DNA of 64,000 nt, taken from the NCBI GenBank assembly GCA_033060915.1, contig CM065397.1, positions 25,705,001 to 25,769,000 of the forward strand, written 5' to 3'. The DNA is from Euryodendron excelsum. Lineage: Eukaryota; Streptophyta; Magnoliopsida; Ericales; Pentaphylacaceae. Below, piece by piece: positions 35,806 to 47,282 of this stretch (its first letter is position 1; each line of letters begins with the position of its first letter). The notes under the pieces are model-generated. The model did no database searches and was not told the origin of the DNA. It was given only the letters and a program-made list of their open reading frames with translations. The position numbers were made by a program, and so were the translations under genes.

Positions 35806-35937
35806 ATACACTAGGATATAGCAGTTTACACTTGAGCATAACTCAACAAATATTTGATAAAAAAACAAAATGGGAGCAGTATGCCGAGGAATTAACTGGT
35901 GGAAGAGCAATTATCAATCAAAATTGGACATGATGCA

Positions 35938-38640
35938 TTTTTTTTTTTTATAAGCAAGCAAAATTTATTCACAATACACCAAAAGGAGCGTCACCTTTGC
36001 ACACAAGCAGTATACAAAGAAAATTATAAACTCTCCCCAAAATTAAGATCTCGTATAAAATCTAACATGACTAAAAAAAGATTCGCTGTAATTCCCCGAC
36101 ATCCAAAATTGAGAAGTATTCAACAAAAAGGATTTAAGCCGATAAACTGGCAGAACAATCTCTTCAAAAGTCTTACAATTACGCTCCTTCCACAAACACC
36201 ACATTAAGCACAAAGGGACAATCCTCCATGCCTTGCTAATCTCCCCTAGTGAATACTCTCTAGGCCAAGATTCACATAAAGCAATAACAGATTCTGGCAA
36301 AACCCATTGAATACCAAAAATGCAAAAAACATACTCCATAACTACCATGCTACATCACAATGGAAAAGAAGATGATTAACTAATTCTTTCTGACACATAT
36401 AGCACCAATTGGGAAGCATTTTACCCTTTTTGCTCAAATTGTCAATAGTAAGAATAGAATCCAGTGTTGCAGTCTATGTAAAAATGCAACCTTGGATGGA
36501 GCCCTAGTTTTCCAAATGCTCTTCCAAGGGAAAGACCTCGACACCTCCCTGTCAAGAATATCATAGAATGACTTAACAGTAAACTTCCCTTCTTTCCTGT
36601 CCAAACCAATCTATCCTCCCTCCCACAAAATCCTTTCACCTTGTACAAAGAAACCATAAATTCCTCTATCATCCCATAAATTCCTATCATCTCCACGTCC
36701 CAATCCTGAAAATTGTGAACAAAACAAGGTTCCCACACCAATCTCATCTCAAAAAAGCGTAGATAATCCGCCACTAAAGTCTACTTGTTCCTAGCTATAG
36801 CAAAAAGATCAGGGAAAGCTCTTGATAATGGGACCTCCTTACACCACACATCATGTCAGAACCTTATTCGTCTTCCATCACCAATCATAAACCTCACATT
36901 TTTGAAAAAATTGTTCTAGCCTTTCGTTATAACTTTCCACAAAATAACTTCATAAGAATTTCTAACATCACTAGAAGTCCAACCACCATCACCTAAACCA
37001 TATTTGTTTTGAGACACCCTTTTCCACAACCTCCCATCCTCTGTAACAAACCTCCACACCATTTACCCAACAAAGCCTGATTGAACTAGCATAGATGACG
37101 AATACCCAAACCTCCTTCCTGCAAAGAAAAACACACTTTTTTCCAAGCCACAAGATGGTACTTGAACTCATCACCCATACAAAGAGCTCACTTTTCTCCA
37201 CATTCACTTTCAGTCCCCAAACTACTTCAAAACAAATAAGAATACTCCTAAGATATCTGAACTGCTCCTCATCCACACCACGATAAACTATAGTGTCATC
37301 AACAAAGAGAATATGAGAGATCGACACTAGTTGCACCAACCCTGCCTACCTCACATGAACCAACCATCCTCCTTGAATAGCTCTACTCAACATTCTACTC
37401 AAAGCCTCCATCACAATAATAAATAAGGCGATAACGAATCACCTTACCTTTACCCTCTGGAGCTTTCAAAAAACCCTGAAGGAGAGCCATTCACTAAGAC
37501 TGAGTATTTAATAGTAGAAATACAAAAACAAATCCATTTCCTCCACGGAACTCCAAAGCCCATTCTTTCTAACAAGTAAAGCAGAAACTCCCAATTCACA
37601 TGATTATATGTCTTCTCAATTTCCAGCTTACAAGCCAACCCAGGAACGCCACTATGTATTCTAGAATCAACAGCTTCATTGGCCACTAAAACGGCATCCA
37701 AAATTTGCCTTCCCTCTACAAAAGCGTTCTAAGGCTGAGAAATGATACCATTGATCACTTGCTTTAACCGTGCAGCTAGAACTGTAGCCACCAATTTATA
37801 CATACACCCCATAAAGCCTGATAGGTTTGAAGTCCTTCAACTCCTTCGCACCTCCTTTCTTTGGAGTTAAAGCAATAAAGGTCGTGTTCGAACTTTTTTC
37901 AAAAGTACCAGACTCACAAAATTGATGCATCAAAGCCATAACCTCACCTTTGATAATGTGCCAAGCAGCTAAAAGAAAAGCCATAGTAAAACCATCGGGT
38001 CCCGAAGCTTTATTTCCATTACAATCCTTCAAAGCTAACAAAACTTCATCTTTTGTGAATTGTATTTCTAAGCTCTCCTTTTCTATTTCAAAAATCAAAG
38101 AATACTCTAAACCATCCAATGTAGGCCTCCTACCCTTAACCTCAGTATACAGCTGCCCATAGAAATGAATCACTACTTGATGTCAGCTTCATGCCTCACA
38201 TCTTGACCCTGAACTGTTAAGCAGCCAATATGATTTGGTCTTCTATTTGCATTAGCCACCCTGTGAAAAAAATTTGTATTCTTATCACCTTCTTTCAACC
38301 AAAAAGAACGTGATTTTTGCCACCAACTAATCTCATCCATTAAAATCAACTTACACAGCTCCCCTTTTGCTTCCTCCCTCCGTTTTCTTCAACTGTTAAA
38401 CTCCCTTCACCCTCCTTATAGTCAAGCTCTTTAATAATTTGAAGAACATGAGCACTCTGGACACTAACATTACCAAATTCTTCCTTGTTCCATCTCTTCA
38501 GATCCTCCTCCAAAAACTTCAGTTTCCTTGCTAGCACAAAACCTGGAAAACCGGAAACCATATAACTCATCCACCACATCTCCGCTATATCAAGAAACCC
38601 ATAAACCATTAGCCACATATTTTCAAAGCGAAAACTTCAA
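35938..38640 (-). pseudogene. L1-type LINE, 5'-truncated and broken
   Basis: Non-LTR retrotransposon polyprotein on the minus strand. From 38,618: the linker after the endonuclease (ENMWLM, FVLARKLKFLEEDLKRWNKEEFG); RT fingers with NKASGPDGFTMAF and TFIALTPKKGG (38,173-37,796); palm with [15 protein letters not shown] and [11 protein letters not shown] (37,701-37,450); the FVDDT box (about 37,300, both Asp kept); then zf-RVT text (GDGRRIRF near 36,880, and 36,774-36,442) and the C-terminal MWCLWKERNCKTFEE (36,348-36,043). A 12-base poly(T) on the plus strand at 35,938-35,949 is its poly(A) tail. The endonuclease is missing, and stops and frameshifts separate the pieces. The target duplication was not resolved. 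Confidence 0.88.
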
Positions 38641-39200
38641 TAAATCAGGCATTGTCAATTTTTCCTCACTGCTCCCTCAATCAATTTGTCAATTTCTCCT
38701 CACTGCTTGAATAACCTATATGTGCCGTACACACATAGGCTTTGATGCTAGAGAAATCACAATGCATGACGTCAATTTACATAGGAATTTCTATGCAAAT
38801 TTCTTATCCTTGCACTTTGATACATTCAGGTATGGGATGAAGCACTTCGAGTGCCAAAACCTTTGGACTGGACCCAGAGCGTATAGCTCCCAATTCAAAA
38901 TAATTTCAACCATCCTCAATGTTATTCTCATTGAAATGGCTTATGGTGTTAGATGTCCATGCCCAATGAAGAAAACCTCTTCTTAACTGGCAGTTAAACT
39001 AAGATCAACTAGCAGTGCATCAGCAAACAACCAACGTAGATGGACAAAGTCAAATGTACACATCATAATTTGAAATCATTCCATTACAGGCTTGAGGATC
39101 CAATAAGGTTTTGACATTGATTGACCATATACACCTACAAACCTCGCATGAACTATTTGACCTATCTTATAATTTTTTAATGCTATAGGCTATGTTATAT
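38641..39200. other. Spacer beside the LINE
   Basis: No gene recognised. At 38,655-38,708 the phrase gtcaatt-t-cctcactgct is present twice about 34 bp apart, close to the LINE 5' junction. Confidence 0.55.
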
Positions 39201-40575
39201 GGACTAGGCTAGAAGTGTGTGAGCAGGTGTGCATCTAAGTGTCGAATTGTATAATTCCTATGTCCAATAACACGAAGGCATGGCAAAAATATTCATATTT
39301 CTTAATATACTTCTTTTATTTTTCAAAATAAAACAATGTTTATAAGGTGTTATAGAGCATTTCATAAATAATGTGGGAGTTTTATGTATGGTTATCAAAA
39401 TCGCGATCCGGATCGTACGATTGTACGATCCTACGACTCAATTTTGCTGGATCGATCCAGATCGTATGTAAAATCATTTTAGGCTAGGATCGTTTGGAAT
39501 CGTAGGATCGCAATCCGGATCACGATCCTATGCGATCCAATTTCTGTCTCTTTTAGTGTTTAAATATGGGCTTTCAAATCTATTTGGTTGTTGTGGCCCA
39601 ACTTTCGAAGCCAACAAATACACAAAACAATCAATTAACAGAGAAAATTAAATCGTCAAAGCCTCGAAGGGCACAAGTTCTGCGCAAAAAATAAATTTCT
39701 CTCTAGGTCTTCATCTCCATTGTCAACCTTTCCACTGTCCAGGTATTTGTCTCTTCTTCTCCTTCTTTTCTACTTCTTCTTCTTCTCTCCTCTTTTTTTC
39801 TTCTTCTTCTTCTTCTACGCCATTCTGCTCAGTGATGTCCATTTTTTTTTTTCTACTCTTCTCTTTTCTTCTTCTTTCTCTTCTTCTTCTGTTGCTGCTT
39901 TACTGTATTGTTTCTGTTCTCTTCTTCTTCTTCTCCTTTTTTTTTTTTCTTTTTCTTCTTCTTCTTCTTCTGCTACTGCTCTATTTTGTTGCTACTGCTC
40001 TGTTTTGCTACATACATTTTTTTCCCTGTTGCTCCTCCTCCTCTTCCTCCTCCTTTTCCTTCTTAGCTGTTTCTTTTCTTTATTTTTTTTAGCATATTCT
40101 GAAGATTATGTGTTGACATTGGACACTTTTGAACCTTTGCTACTGCAGTCTTCAGACTTGCAGAGTGCAGGCTTTATTTTGGGCATTGCATTGCAAGTTA
40201 TCATCAATGTCGACCACTGGTTCATGTGATTCGTTTTGTTCTTCATGATATTTTTAATTCTTTTTATATAACATAGGCTTATTCTCTATACATTTTGAAG
40301 TAATCATCATAAAATACAAAAAAAATTAGCCTTTTATTCCTTTTTGGTAGGATCTTATGATCCTCGATCCGTTCCTATGATCCGATCTAGAAGACCCCCA
40401 AAACGATCTAAGGTAGGATCCCGATTTTGACAACCTTGGTTTTATGCACATTCATATGTAAACGCGAATTACTAAACATTTTTGTTAGGTAAATGTCCAA
40501 TAATATATTTCAGACACATCCCACATCTATACCCTCACCCAAACATCAAATGTCCAACACAGGTACTTAATACAT
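39200..40575. mobile_element. Mutator-like TIR element, copy B, interrupted
   Basis: Diverged relative of copy A. It has a left part with gtgtgcatctaagtgtcg and tccaataacacgaaggc, and a right part with taaatgtccaataatata and gtccaacacaggtactta. It is split by the hAT-like insertion at 39,387-40,438. The ends are worn, so the borders are approximate (tens of bases) and no target duplication was resolved. Confidence 0.5.
39379..40446. mobile_element. hAT-like non-autonomous DNA transposon
   Basis: Element at 39,387-40,438 (1,052 bp) with a perfect 8-bp duplication gttttatg at 39,379-39,386 and 40,439-40,446, the size typical of hAT elements. Terminal inverted repeats: left tatggttatcaaaatcgcga; right (minus strand) caaggttgtcaaaatcggga, both running into ggatcc-rich text. 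Subterminal parts are packed with gatcgtacgatc and cgatccgatc words on both sides. The core (about 39,700-40,090) is a ctt-rich stretch. The 169-residue plus frame there (poly Phe/Ser/Leu) is a shadow. No transposase. Confidence 0.82.
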
Positions 40576-42015
40576 TTTAGAAAAGTCCATATAACAATCA
40601 TTTTCACCAAGCAAGCACCATGTGGTACTTCAAACAATTAACCCGGTGAGCAGTATAACGTGTGCTGGCAGGCACAAATACGAAATTTGTTGTGCAATTA
40701 AGACTAGTCGGCAAGTTTCAAGGGATTTCAGATCAAGCACGCAATTCAACTACAAGAAAAATACTAAAGCTTCTGTGAACTTCCAAAACATCGAACTTAT
40801 GTCCTGGAATAGTTTATCTTGAAGCACATAAACTATCCAGCGTGTGTTCCCCATAAACACAAAAATACTTTGCATGCAATCATACTTGCTTGCTCCTCTG
40901 TGGAGTACAAGTTAAGTAATAAATGCAGACATCGTGCAAGATATGCAATAGAAAACAAGTTTGTAACTTGCCATATGGTTGATAGAAACAAATGTCCCCT
41001 TAAAACAAATATGTCAAGGAGATTTTGAGCCATAGAATATCAAAGGCCAACTTAAGCTTCAAAGATAAAATTGATTCTAAGAAGTCAACCTCCAACCCAC
41101 CCCACTCAAATATGTTTGACGTACTTGGGCCATGCAAACCTATCCTTTCCAACTTGGAGAAGGAAAGCTTTGAAGAGATGTCTAGAGAATTGGTGGAGGT
41201 TCAATCTTCAAAAGTGATATGATAGCGCCTCAAATTGAGGAGATTGTAGCTACAACTCCAAGCGAATCCATCATCTGGGGATGTAAACAAGAAAAAAAAT
41301 AGTCAACAAAATAGAAAAATCTCAAGGTAGCTAGAGAAAAGTCGAGTTGTATAGCTAGCATGCCGAGGAGTTCACTTTTGAGGAAACCACCAAATCTCTT
41401 CTCCTAGAGTTTCTCTGGGTGACCTTTTGGGGATCTTTGTGGTATTGTTTTTGGGCATGATTTTGCTATTTATTGTACATTTACTCCATACCTAACCACT
41501 TGGGGTGTATGTGGATCTTTTTAGGTTAGGTTCGGCTAGGTTTAGTGTTTTAGGGTGTCTTCTCTTTGAAAGTTTGTGCCTTTGTGACTATGTCCTGAGC
41601 TTATTTGTAATATTGTTTTTTTGGTAATAAAACACTCACCTACCATATATATATATATATATTCAATGATACAGAAGCAACTATCATTATGTAGTGTACA
41701 CGTTCATTTTGTTTACTTGTTTATTTATGTTCTCTCTCTCTCTCTCATTTTTTTTCTCCAACAAGAATAAATCATGTATACAATTTTTATAACAGAAAGG
41801 AAAAGGGACAATTCCATACCAAAGAAATACGTCTAACAAGGTTTAAGGCCACAAGGTTGCCAAAGAGTTGAAAAGGAGAAATGTGTTGCGGCAAGACACA
41901 TGATGAAAACACCAATGGTCCTATGGCACATAAAATAAGAAACAAATACAACTGCATTAATGTGATACAAAGAGAAACATGACCACTGCTTCATCCACCA
42001 CTCACTGTCTTTGTT
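40576..42015. other. Spacer, possible LINE 3' debris
   Basis: No supported gene. A plus frame at 41,025-41,222 (LEKESFEEMSRELVEVQ) is followed by T/G-rich text ending ttttttggtaataaaacac near 41,633, which resembles a LINE 3' end, but nothing decisive can be read. An (at)n run lies at about 41,644-41,662 and a (ct)n run near 41,731-41,745. Confidence 0.4.
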
Positions 42016-42500
42016 TCCTGGACTTGGGTACCGGTGTTAGATGCGGATACATGCCTAAATGTCGGATCATCTAATTCTCATGTCCAATGACACTCAAACA
42101 CAGCTAAATTTCATATTTTTTAAATATAATCCCTATACTTAGTTCTATAGTAAATTCAATTACCTATGCATACTGGTTAGATACATGTCCAACTAGCCAT
42201 ATCGGACACATATTACATACCATTTTTTTTTTTTTTTTGGTTTTTTGATAACAGGGGTATCCCCACCTTCGGAGGAACTAATCCCCTATAGGAAGTTAGA
42301 GCAGCAACCAACCACCACGACGCCCCACTTAAATCACGTGTAATCCCAGGGGGAGTTGAACCCAAAATCATGCGCCTCACCACACAGTCCCTTGCTCGCC
42401 CTTACCACTGGGCCACCTCGTGGATGGGTACACGTATCCCATACTCGATCCAAGTATCGAGTATCCGATACGGGTATTTCACAAATTTAGAAGAATCCAA
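42016..42500. mobile_element. Mutator-like TIR element, copy C, interrupted
   Basis: Recognised by family words: gtgttagatgcggatacatg and tgtcggatcatctaattctc on the left, gtatccgatacgggtattt on the right. A SINE lies inside at 42,223-42,423. Borders approximate. Confidence 0.5.
42223..42423 (-). mobile_element. tRNA-derived SINE
   Basis: About 200 bp, read on the minus strand. It starts near CCACGAGGTGGCCCAG. The pol III A-box TGGCCCAGTGG is at 42,415-42,405 and the B-box GGTTCAACTCC at 42,362-42,352, a spacing normal for tRNA-derived promoters. The 3' body continues to ATACCCCTGTTATC and ends in a poly(A) tail (16 T on the plus strand at 42,223-42,238). It inserted into copy C of the TIR family. 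The target duplication is not clear. Confidence 0.85.
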
Positions 42501-43069
42501 GTAACATAACTCATTATCTTTCTCCCATCGTAATTGACAGTGCAATCTAACTTTTTCAGCTCCCTATCCCTTCCAGTCAATTGCCATCCCCCACCCCCAA
42601 CCACCCAACCTTCCTTTTCTTTCCTCATCCCTCATCTGCTCAATAGCCTATAAAAATTTAAGGCCTTAACCTTAAAACTCTCGCAAAATGAACCTAAAAA
42701 GAAACTAAAACTTGTTATGGTAAAACCTCTATACCTATCAACATGACAGCTATGAGGATGACATAAGATGGACAAGGCTCAATAAAGAACCAAGAAGAAT
42801 GATCTTTTTTATAGTAAAATCTTTGTAACCATGGAGGATACAAAATCTTTTTTATAGTAATATCTTTGTAACCATACAGGACATAAAATTAAGGAGGGTG
42901 ATCTTATTAGGTTAAAATCTTAAAGGTATAGATTATCATCACCTCTCCACTAGTCTCTCTATTAGATAAGATTTTATTTAACCAAGCACCTTCCTTGAGG
43001 AGAAACTGAGATAATCAGTTATTGACACTTGTACCAATCAATCATAAAAGATAATTTTATACACATACC
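42501..43069. other. Spacer, one short duplication
   Basis: No gene. The phrase gtaaccata/tgga.....acaaaatctttt-type text repeats: ttttatagtaa(a)atctttgtaaccat occurs near 42,809 and again near 42,850. Confidence 0.5.
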
Positions 43070-43535
43070 AACTAAGAAGCATAGACTGGACACACTAACA
43101 CGATAATTTTAAAAAATGCAGGATACGACACGGTGGGGACACAAAAAAATACACTTTTTATATTTTTTTTTATGTCACATATAGAAGTCCCTTACTCAAA
43201 ATATAACAAAAAAGTTGCAAGATAATACTAATTAATGATTAAGATTATGTATTTCACAACATAAACATCGAATTATACTTAAAATCGCATTACTTTTGTT
43301 TTACAATTAGATCACATGTTATTTTTTTAATGTGTAAGTTGTTTCATGTGACTTTCAGTAATGTACATGGATATCCGAATGATAGACACGTGTGCCTCCA
43401 AGTATCCAAAGCATGTCCGATTTTTAAAAAAATAAAAAAATAAAAGAAATACATTTGGCCGCCCGTTTGACAAGTTTTAGGGAGCGTCCAAATTGTTGTG
43501 TCTGACACGGTGTCTAACAAGAACTTGGCACCTTC
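43070..43535. mobile_element. Mutator-like TIR element, copy D
   Basis: Left end ctaagaagcatagactggac, right end (minus strand) taagaaggtgccaagttctt. It includes aaaaaatgcaggatacgaca, an AT-rich centre, gtgtgcctccaagtatcc and gtgtctgacacggtgtc. No clear target duplication. Confidence 0.55.
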
Positions 43536-43919
43536 TTAAAAATGTCTTTACTTATTAGCAAACCAATAGAGCTTCCTTTCCCTTAGAGTGGGAGTTCATC
43601 TCAGAATTGAGCAAATCATTTGAGTTTAGAACCAAGGAACATAGCTAGTCAATGAGCATTGAAAATATTCACTAGTTGCCTTATGAAGAGGTGTTCCTTC
43701 AAAGGTTACATTAGTAGATCCTTTCTCACAAAGCACACATTTAATATTTTTCAATAAGCATTTCTCTTCAAGGATTCCTTATTGTCATCTTTTGTGTCCG
43801 GCTTTTCTCTTCTTAATAGTATTTTCTTTGGTTTATTATTTTTACAAAATGTTCTAGAGCTTAAACTTTTATTCTCCCACTCAAATTCTTCTCTTACTTG
43901 GACCTTCCTCCCTTTAAGG
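43536..43919. other. Spacer, nothing recognised
   Basis: AT-rich DNA without recognised features. The minus frame at 43,751-43,951 has no recognisable content. Confidence 0.55.
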
Positions 43920-44870
43920 GATGTGTAAACAGTGTAGGTACATGGGTCCACGTGCCCATGTCACCTCTACATGGCACATGGGTCCATAAGACATGTCACC
44001 TCCACGTGGAAAACTCCACGAAGCCTCACAAGTACGTACTCAAACATCCTCCCTCAGTGAGGCTCTCCACTCCATAAGCAAAGCTCACCCTCTGCCAAGC
44101 TCTTCCTTCAGCGAGGCTTGCTCTTCCCAAATCATACCCTCTCCCAGGCTCTTCCTTTAGCGAGGCTCTTCGTAGCAAGGCTCTCCTTCCATATGCTCAA
44201 CTCATGATCACTCAAGACATCTTCATACAACCTAGGTTGGAAACACGACCTAGGGGCCTCCTTGAGGTCACCCTTGGACAAGAGTATTGAAAGACTTGTA
44301 GATTGGAGGCTAGAGTTGATTATTCATCAAGGCAATCTTGTTCCCCCTTTGAAGGACTTATCCTTTGACCAGTCTTAGAGAGAAAAGAGAAGATCTCCAT
44401 TAAGGATATACTGTCAAAGGCATTTAATGCATGTCAACTCCCCATTTAATGCACATCAACCCTCCAATGTTGAGCCCAAATCCTACCTATCCACTGGGAG
44501 AGAATTGTGGGCTGCATAGTTGACCACTCATCTGTCTCCTTAGGAGAGTTGGCTAAGATGTGACTTGACATGCACGGGTCGGTGCTCCTCCCCAAGCTCC
44601 CACACCTATATAAAAGGAGGACATCCCCTTCTCCAAGAACAACATATTAGCCATAAAGCAGCAAGTCTAAGGTCCTCCCCTAGACTAAAGCTCTCTTTCT
44701 CTCCTGCCACTCTCTCTTCCTAGGACTACCTTAGGTCTTTCTCCTCCACCTCCACTGGTCCTCCACCGTGCCAGAGTCCGCCATTAACTTCCCAAAGGGC
44801 CTTCTACTGCCGGTCTCTCTACCAAATCCAATACGCCCCCTCTCACCCCACACACAACCAATCATTACAG
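43920..44870 (+). mobile_element. Possible LTR fragment
   Basis: A stretch that looks like an LTR: a start-like tgtaaacagtgtaggtac near 43,925, repeats of gaggct-cttc-cagcgaggctctt (about 44,060-44,190), a TATA-box ctatataaaagg at about 44,606-44,617, and C/T-rich downstream text with ctctcttcctagg. The end may be near ttaca at 44,868. No PBS or coding follows and no target duplication was convincing. Confidence 0.3.
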
Positions 44871-45329
44871 TGTTCATAGGGAGAATACAATTTATAGATG
44901 GCAATTCGAATCACAAGTTTTGTGAGGCAGAGAACCAAATATACATATAAAAACATATTAAGATCATATTTCCTAAATAATCCCTCTTCTAGCATTTGTA
45001 AATAAGTTTTGAGTATCGTGGTCGACGACAGAATCCAATAAGATTTAAGAAAAGGTTAGTGCAAAATCTAGGATGCCAAATGCCTGTCTGCTGCTAATTT
45101 TTCATCAAAACTGAGAGAAACTGAAGATTTTTAAGACTCTAAAGAGGTCCTGATTTTGATCTCGATAGTCAATATCCTTTATGGCCTCCTAATCTGAAGT
45201 TGGCTTTGGGCTTGTGGGAGTGATCAAGCACTTCACAGTTTCATTCATTCCCCAATACACATTCAACCATTTCAATAAAGGTCAGTAGCTACGATGTAGA
45301 AGTCTACTAAAATGCACAGGAATGAACAC
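44871..45329. other. Spacer, nothing recognised
   Basis: No gene, repeat or element end could be supported. Confidence 0.5.
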
Positions 45330-45790
45330 AGCTAGGACTACACAGCTAGGACACGGCAATAGATAAATATATTTTTTATATGTGTACATGATATAATAAC
45401 TATTTTTTCATCTTGTACATTACCAATATATTTATATTTTATTATCTCAAAATTAAGTCATTCTTCATATTTACATATTAGAAACGAAGTGTGAACAAAA
45501 AGTCTTGCTATCTAATTTAGAAAGCTCTATTAAAAATAATTTCTAATTTTGCCCATCAGACTAAAATAGTAAGGATTTATTTTCATTTTATCATTGGATT
45601 CCGAGTTACTTTATTCAAACTTACAATGTGTTTCTTGTGTGTCTAAGTAATAGACATGTGCATCCACAAACTATCAAAAGAGTATCCAATTCTAAAGGAT
45701 TATCACGTTTGGACACACGTCTAACACGTGTCTAACAAACATGTCCAGCACGGACAAAGCTCCTTATAAGTGTTCCTGCTGGACAAGTAA
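45330..45790. mobile_element. Mutator-like TIR element, copy E
   Basis: Family words at the left (gctaggacacggcaatag) and right (gtaatagacatgtgcatcc, cacgtgtctaacaaacatgtc, cagcacggacaaagctcctt). It has an AT-rich centre like copies A, D and F. Ends are approximate and no duplication was resolved. Confidence 0.5.
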
Positions 45791-47241
45791 CATTGGAACA
45801 GTCAACATAAACGAACACATGAAACAAAGACCAAAATCTACATTCTCTAAGCCCCAATAGGATAGTCAAATTCTTGACCAAAAACTTATTAAAAAGTCAA
45901 ATCCTTGACAAAAACAAATTACTAAAAAATTAAAAAGATAATGATACGAAAAAATACTACCTGACTTCAGAAAACATGGGATAATGGTTTTCCAAGACAT
46001 CAAAGAAAGGACGTAATCATGAAAAAGCTATAGATGTACATAGGCTCCATCTAAGTCAATCATGAATCCCTGTGACTCCACTTTTTCACCTTTGTGGACA
46101 ATTTGCTAAGCACATTTACCATAACAGTGAAAGAAAAAAGAAGTAAGTGGCCACTGGTCAGCCTCGATAATATCCCACGGATGCAGCAGCGCATCCTCTC
46201 AGAGCCCTATTTATGCAAATGGAGAAGTTGTTATCGTAGACAAGTATTAATCCATTTCCCTCACTCATGACAAAAGCCTGAGTTCTCATGAGCAAAAATA
46301 CAGAAATTACAAGCCAACAAAATCAGAAGCATCTCACATTCAACTCAAAAGATCACATCCTCCTAACTGGAAGCCTTAAACTCATCCACCGTGTCCTAAG
46401 CCATAAGTATATATTGGTAGTTCACATCCCTGTAGCAAAATAACATTTTAGAAAAACTTACATTGAGGCTAACCTTAGTTATGTGATAAGATCTTGGACG
46501 TGGTCCTATGCAAAGCTTTTTTTTGTGTGATATAAGGCATACAGGTTTGATCAATTCCTTCCCACTTATTAAAGTTTCGTCAACAAGCAAATAAGAATGC
46601 TTTCACAAGGGCATCAAAGACAGTACAAACACTTACGTTTTAAGAGCTCAGTCTAGTATCAAACATAATTAAGGCAAGATTCTTTATGCGCATACCAATA
46701 TCCAAGAATGCTAATTGATTGACCAATTCACCAGGGACGCAACACTCTAAAAAGAAACCATTTCGAGAAACTGTACCAGAGAAAGAAAGAAGCCAAAAAA
46801 GAAAAAGATAAAACCTACCATCCCAATGAGGACCCCTTGACTTCAAGCTAAGGGCCAACAGAAAATTGAAGGGCCATTTTAACTTAAAATTGCTCATACC
46901 ATGAAAATGCAAATAACAAACCAAAGGTCTATTTTACCCAGCCAACTAATACAAAAAAAAAAACCATGTTATGGCAGATGCCACAGTACAACTTCTTCAA
47001 ACTCCTGCTGCACAAGCAGGGAACACAGTCTGAAATGGCAGTTAGAGAGTAAAAATAGCTTGTTAATCAAACCCCTAAAAACAGCAGTCTACCTGCAACA
47101 ATCCTCCTTTTCACAATGCATAACAGAACCAGATAAGGAAGCATAAAAGTTGAAATACTATAAAGATCCTTCGGAGGGCTTGAACAAGAAAGATAGGATT
47201 AAAATGTGCAACTATATTTAAAATGAGCAACTAGGAAGATC

Positions 47242-47282
<41 letters not shown>

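Noticed and set aside
36043..38618. Host reverse-transcriptase-like gene family
   Set aside because: Stops, frameshifts, a missing 5' end and a poly(A) tail mark it as a dead LINE.
39720..40229. 169-residue plus frame rich in Leu, Phe and Ser, like a membrane protein
   Set aside because: Simple translation of a ctt-rich core within a hAT-like element; no motif and no start context of note.
42352..42415. tRNA gene (A- and B-box present)
   Set aside because: No cloverleaf; the 3' body and poly(A) tail make it a tRNA-derived SINE.
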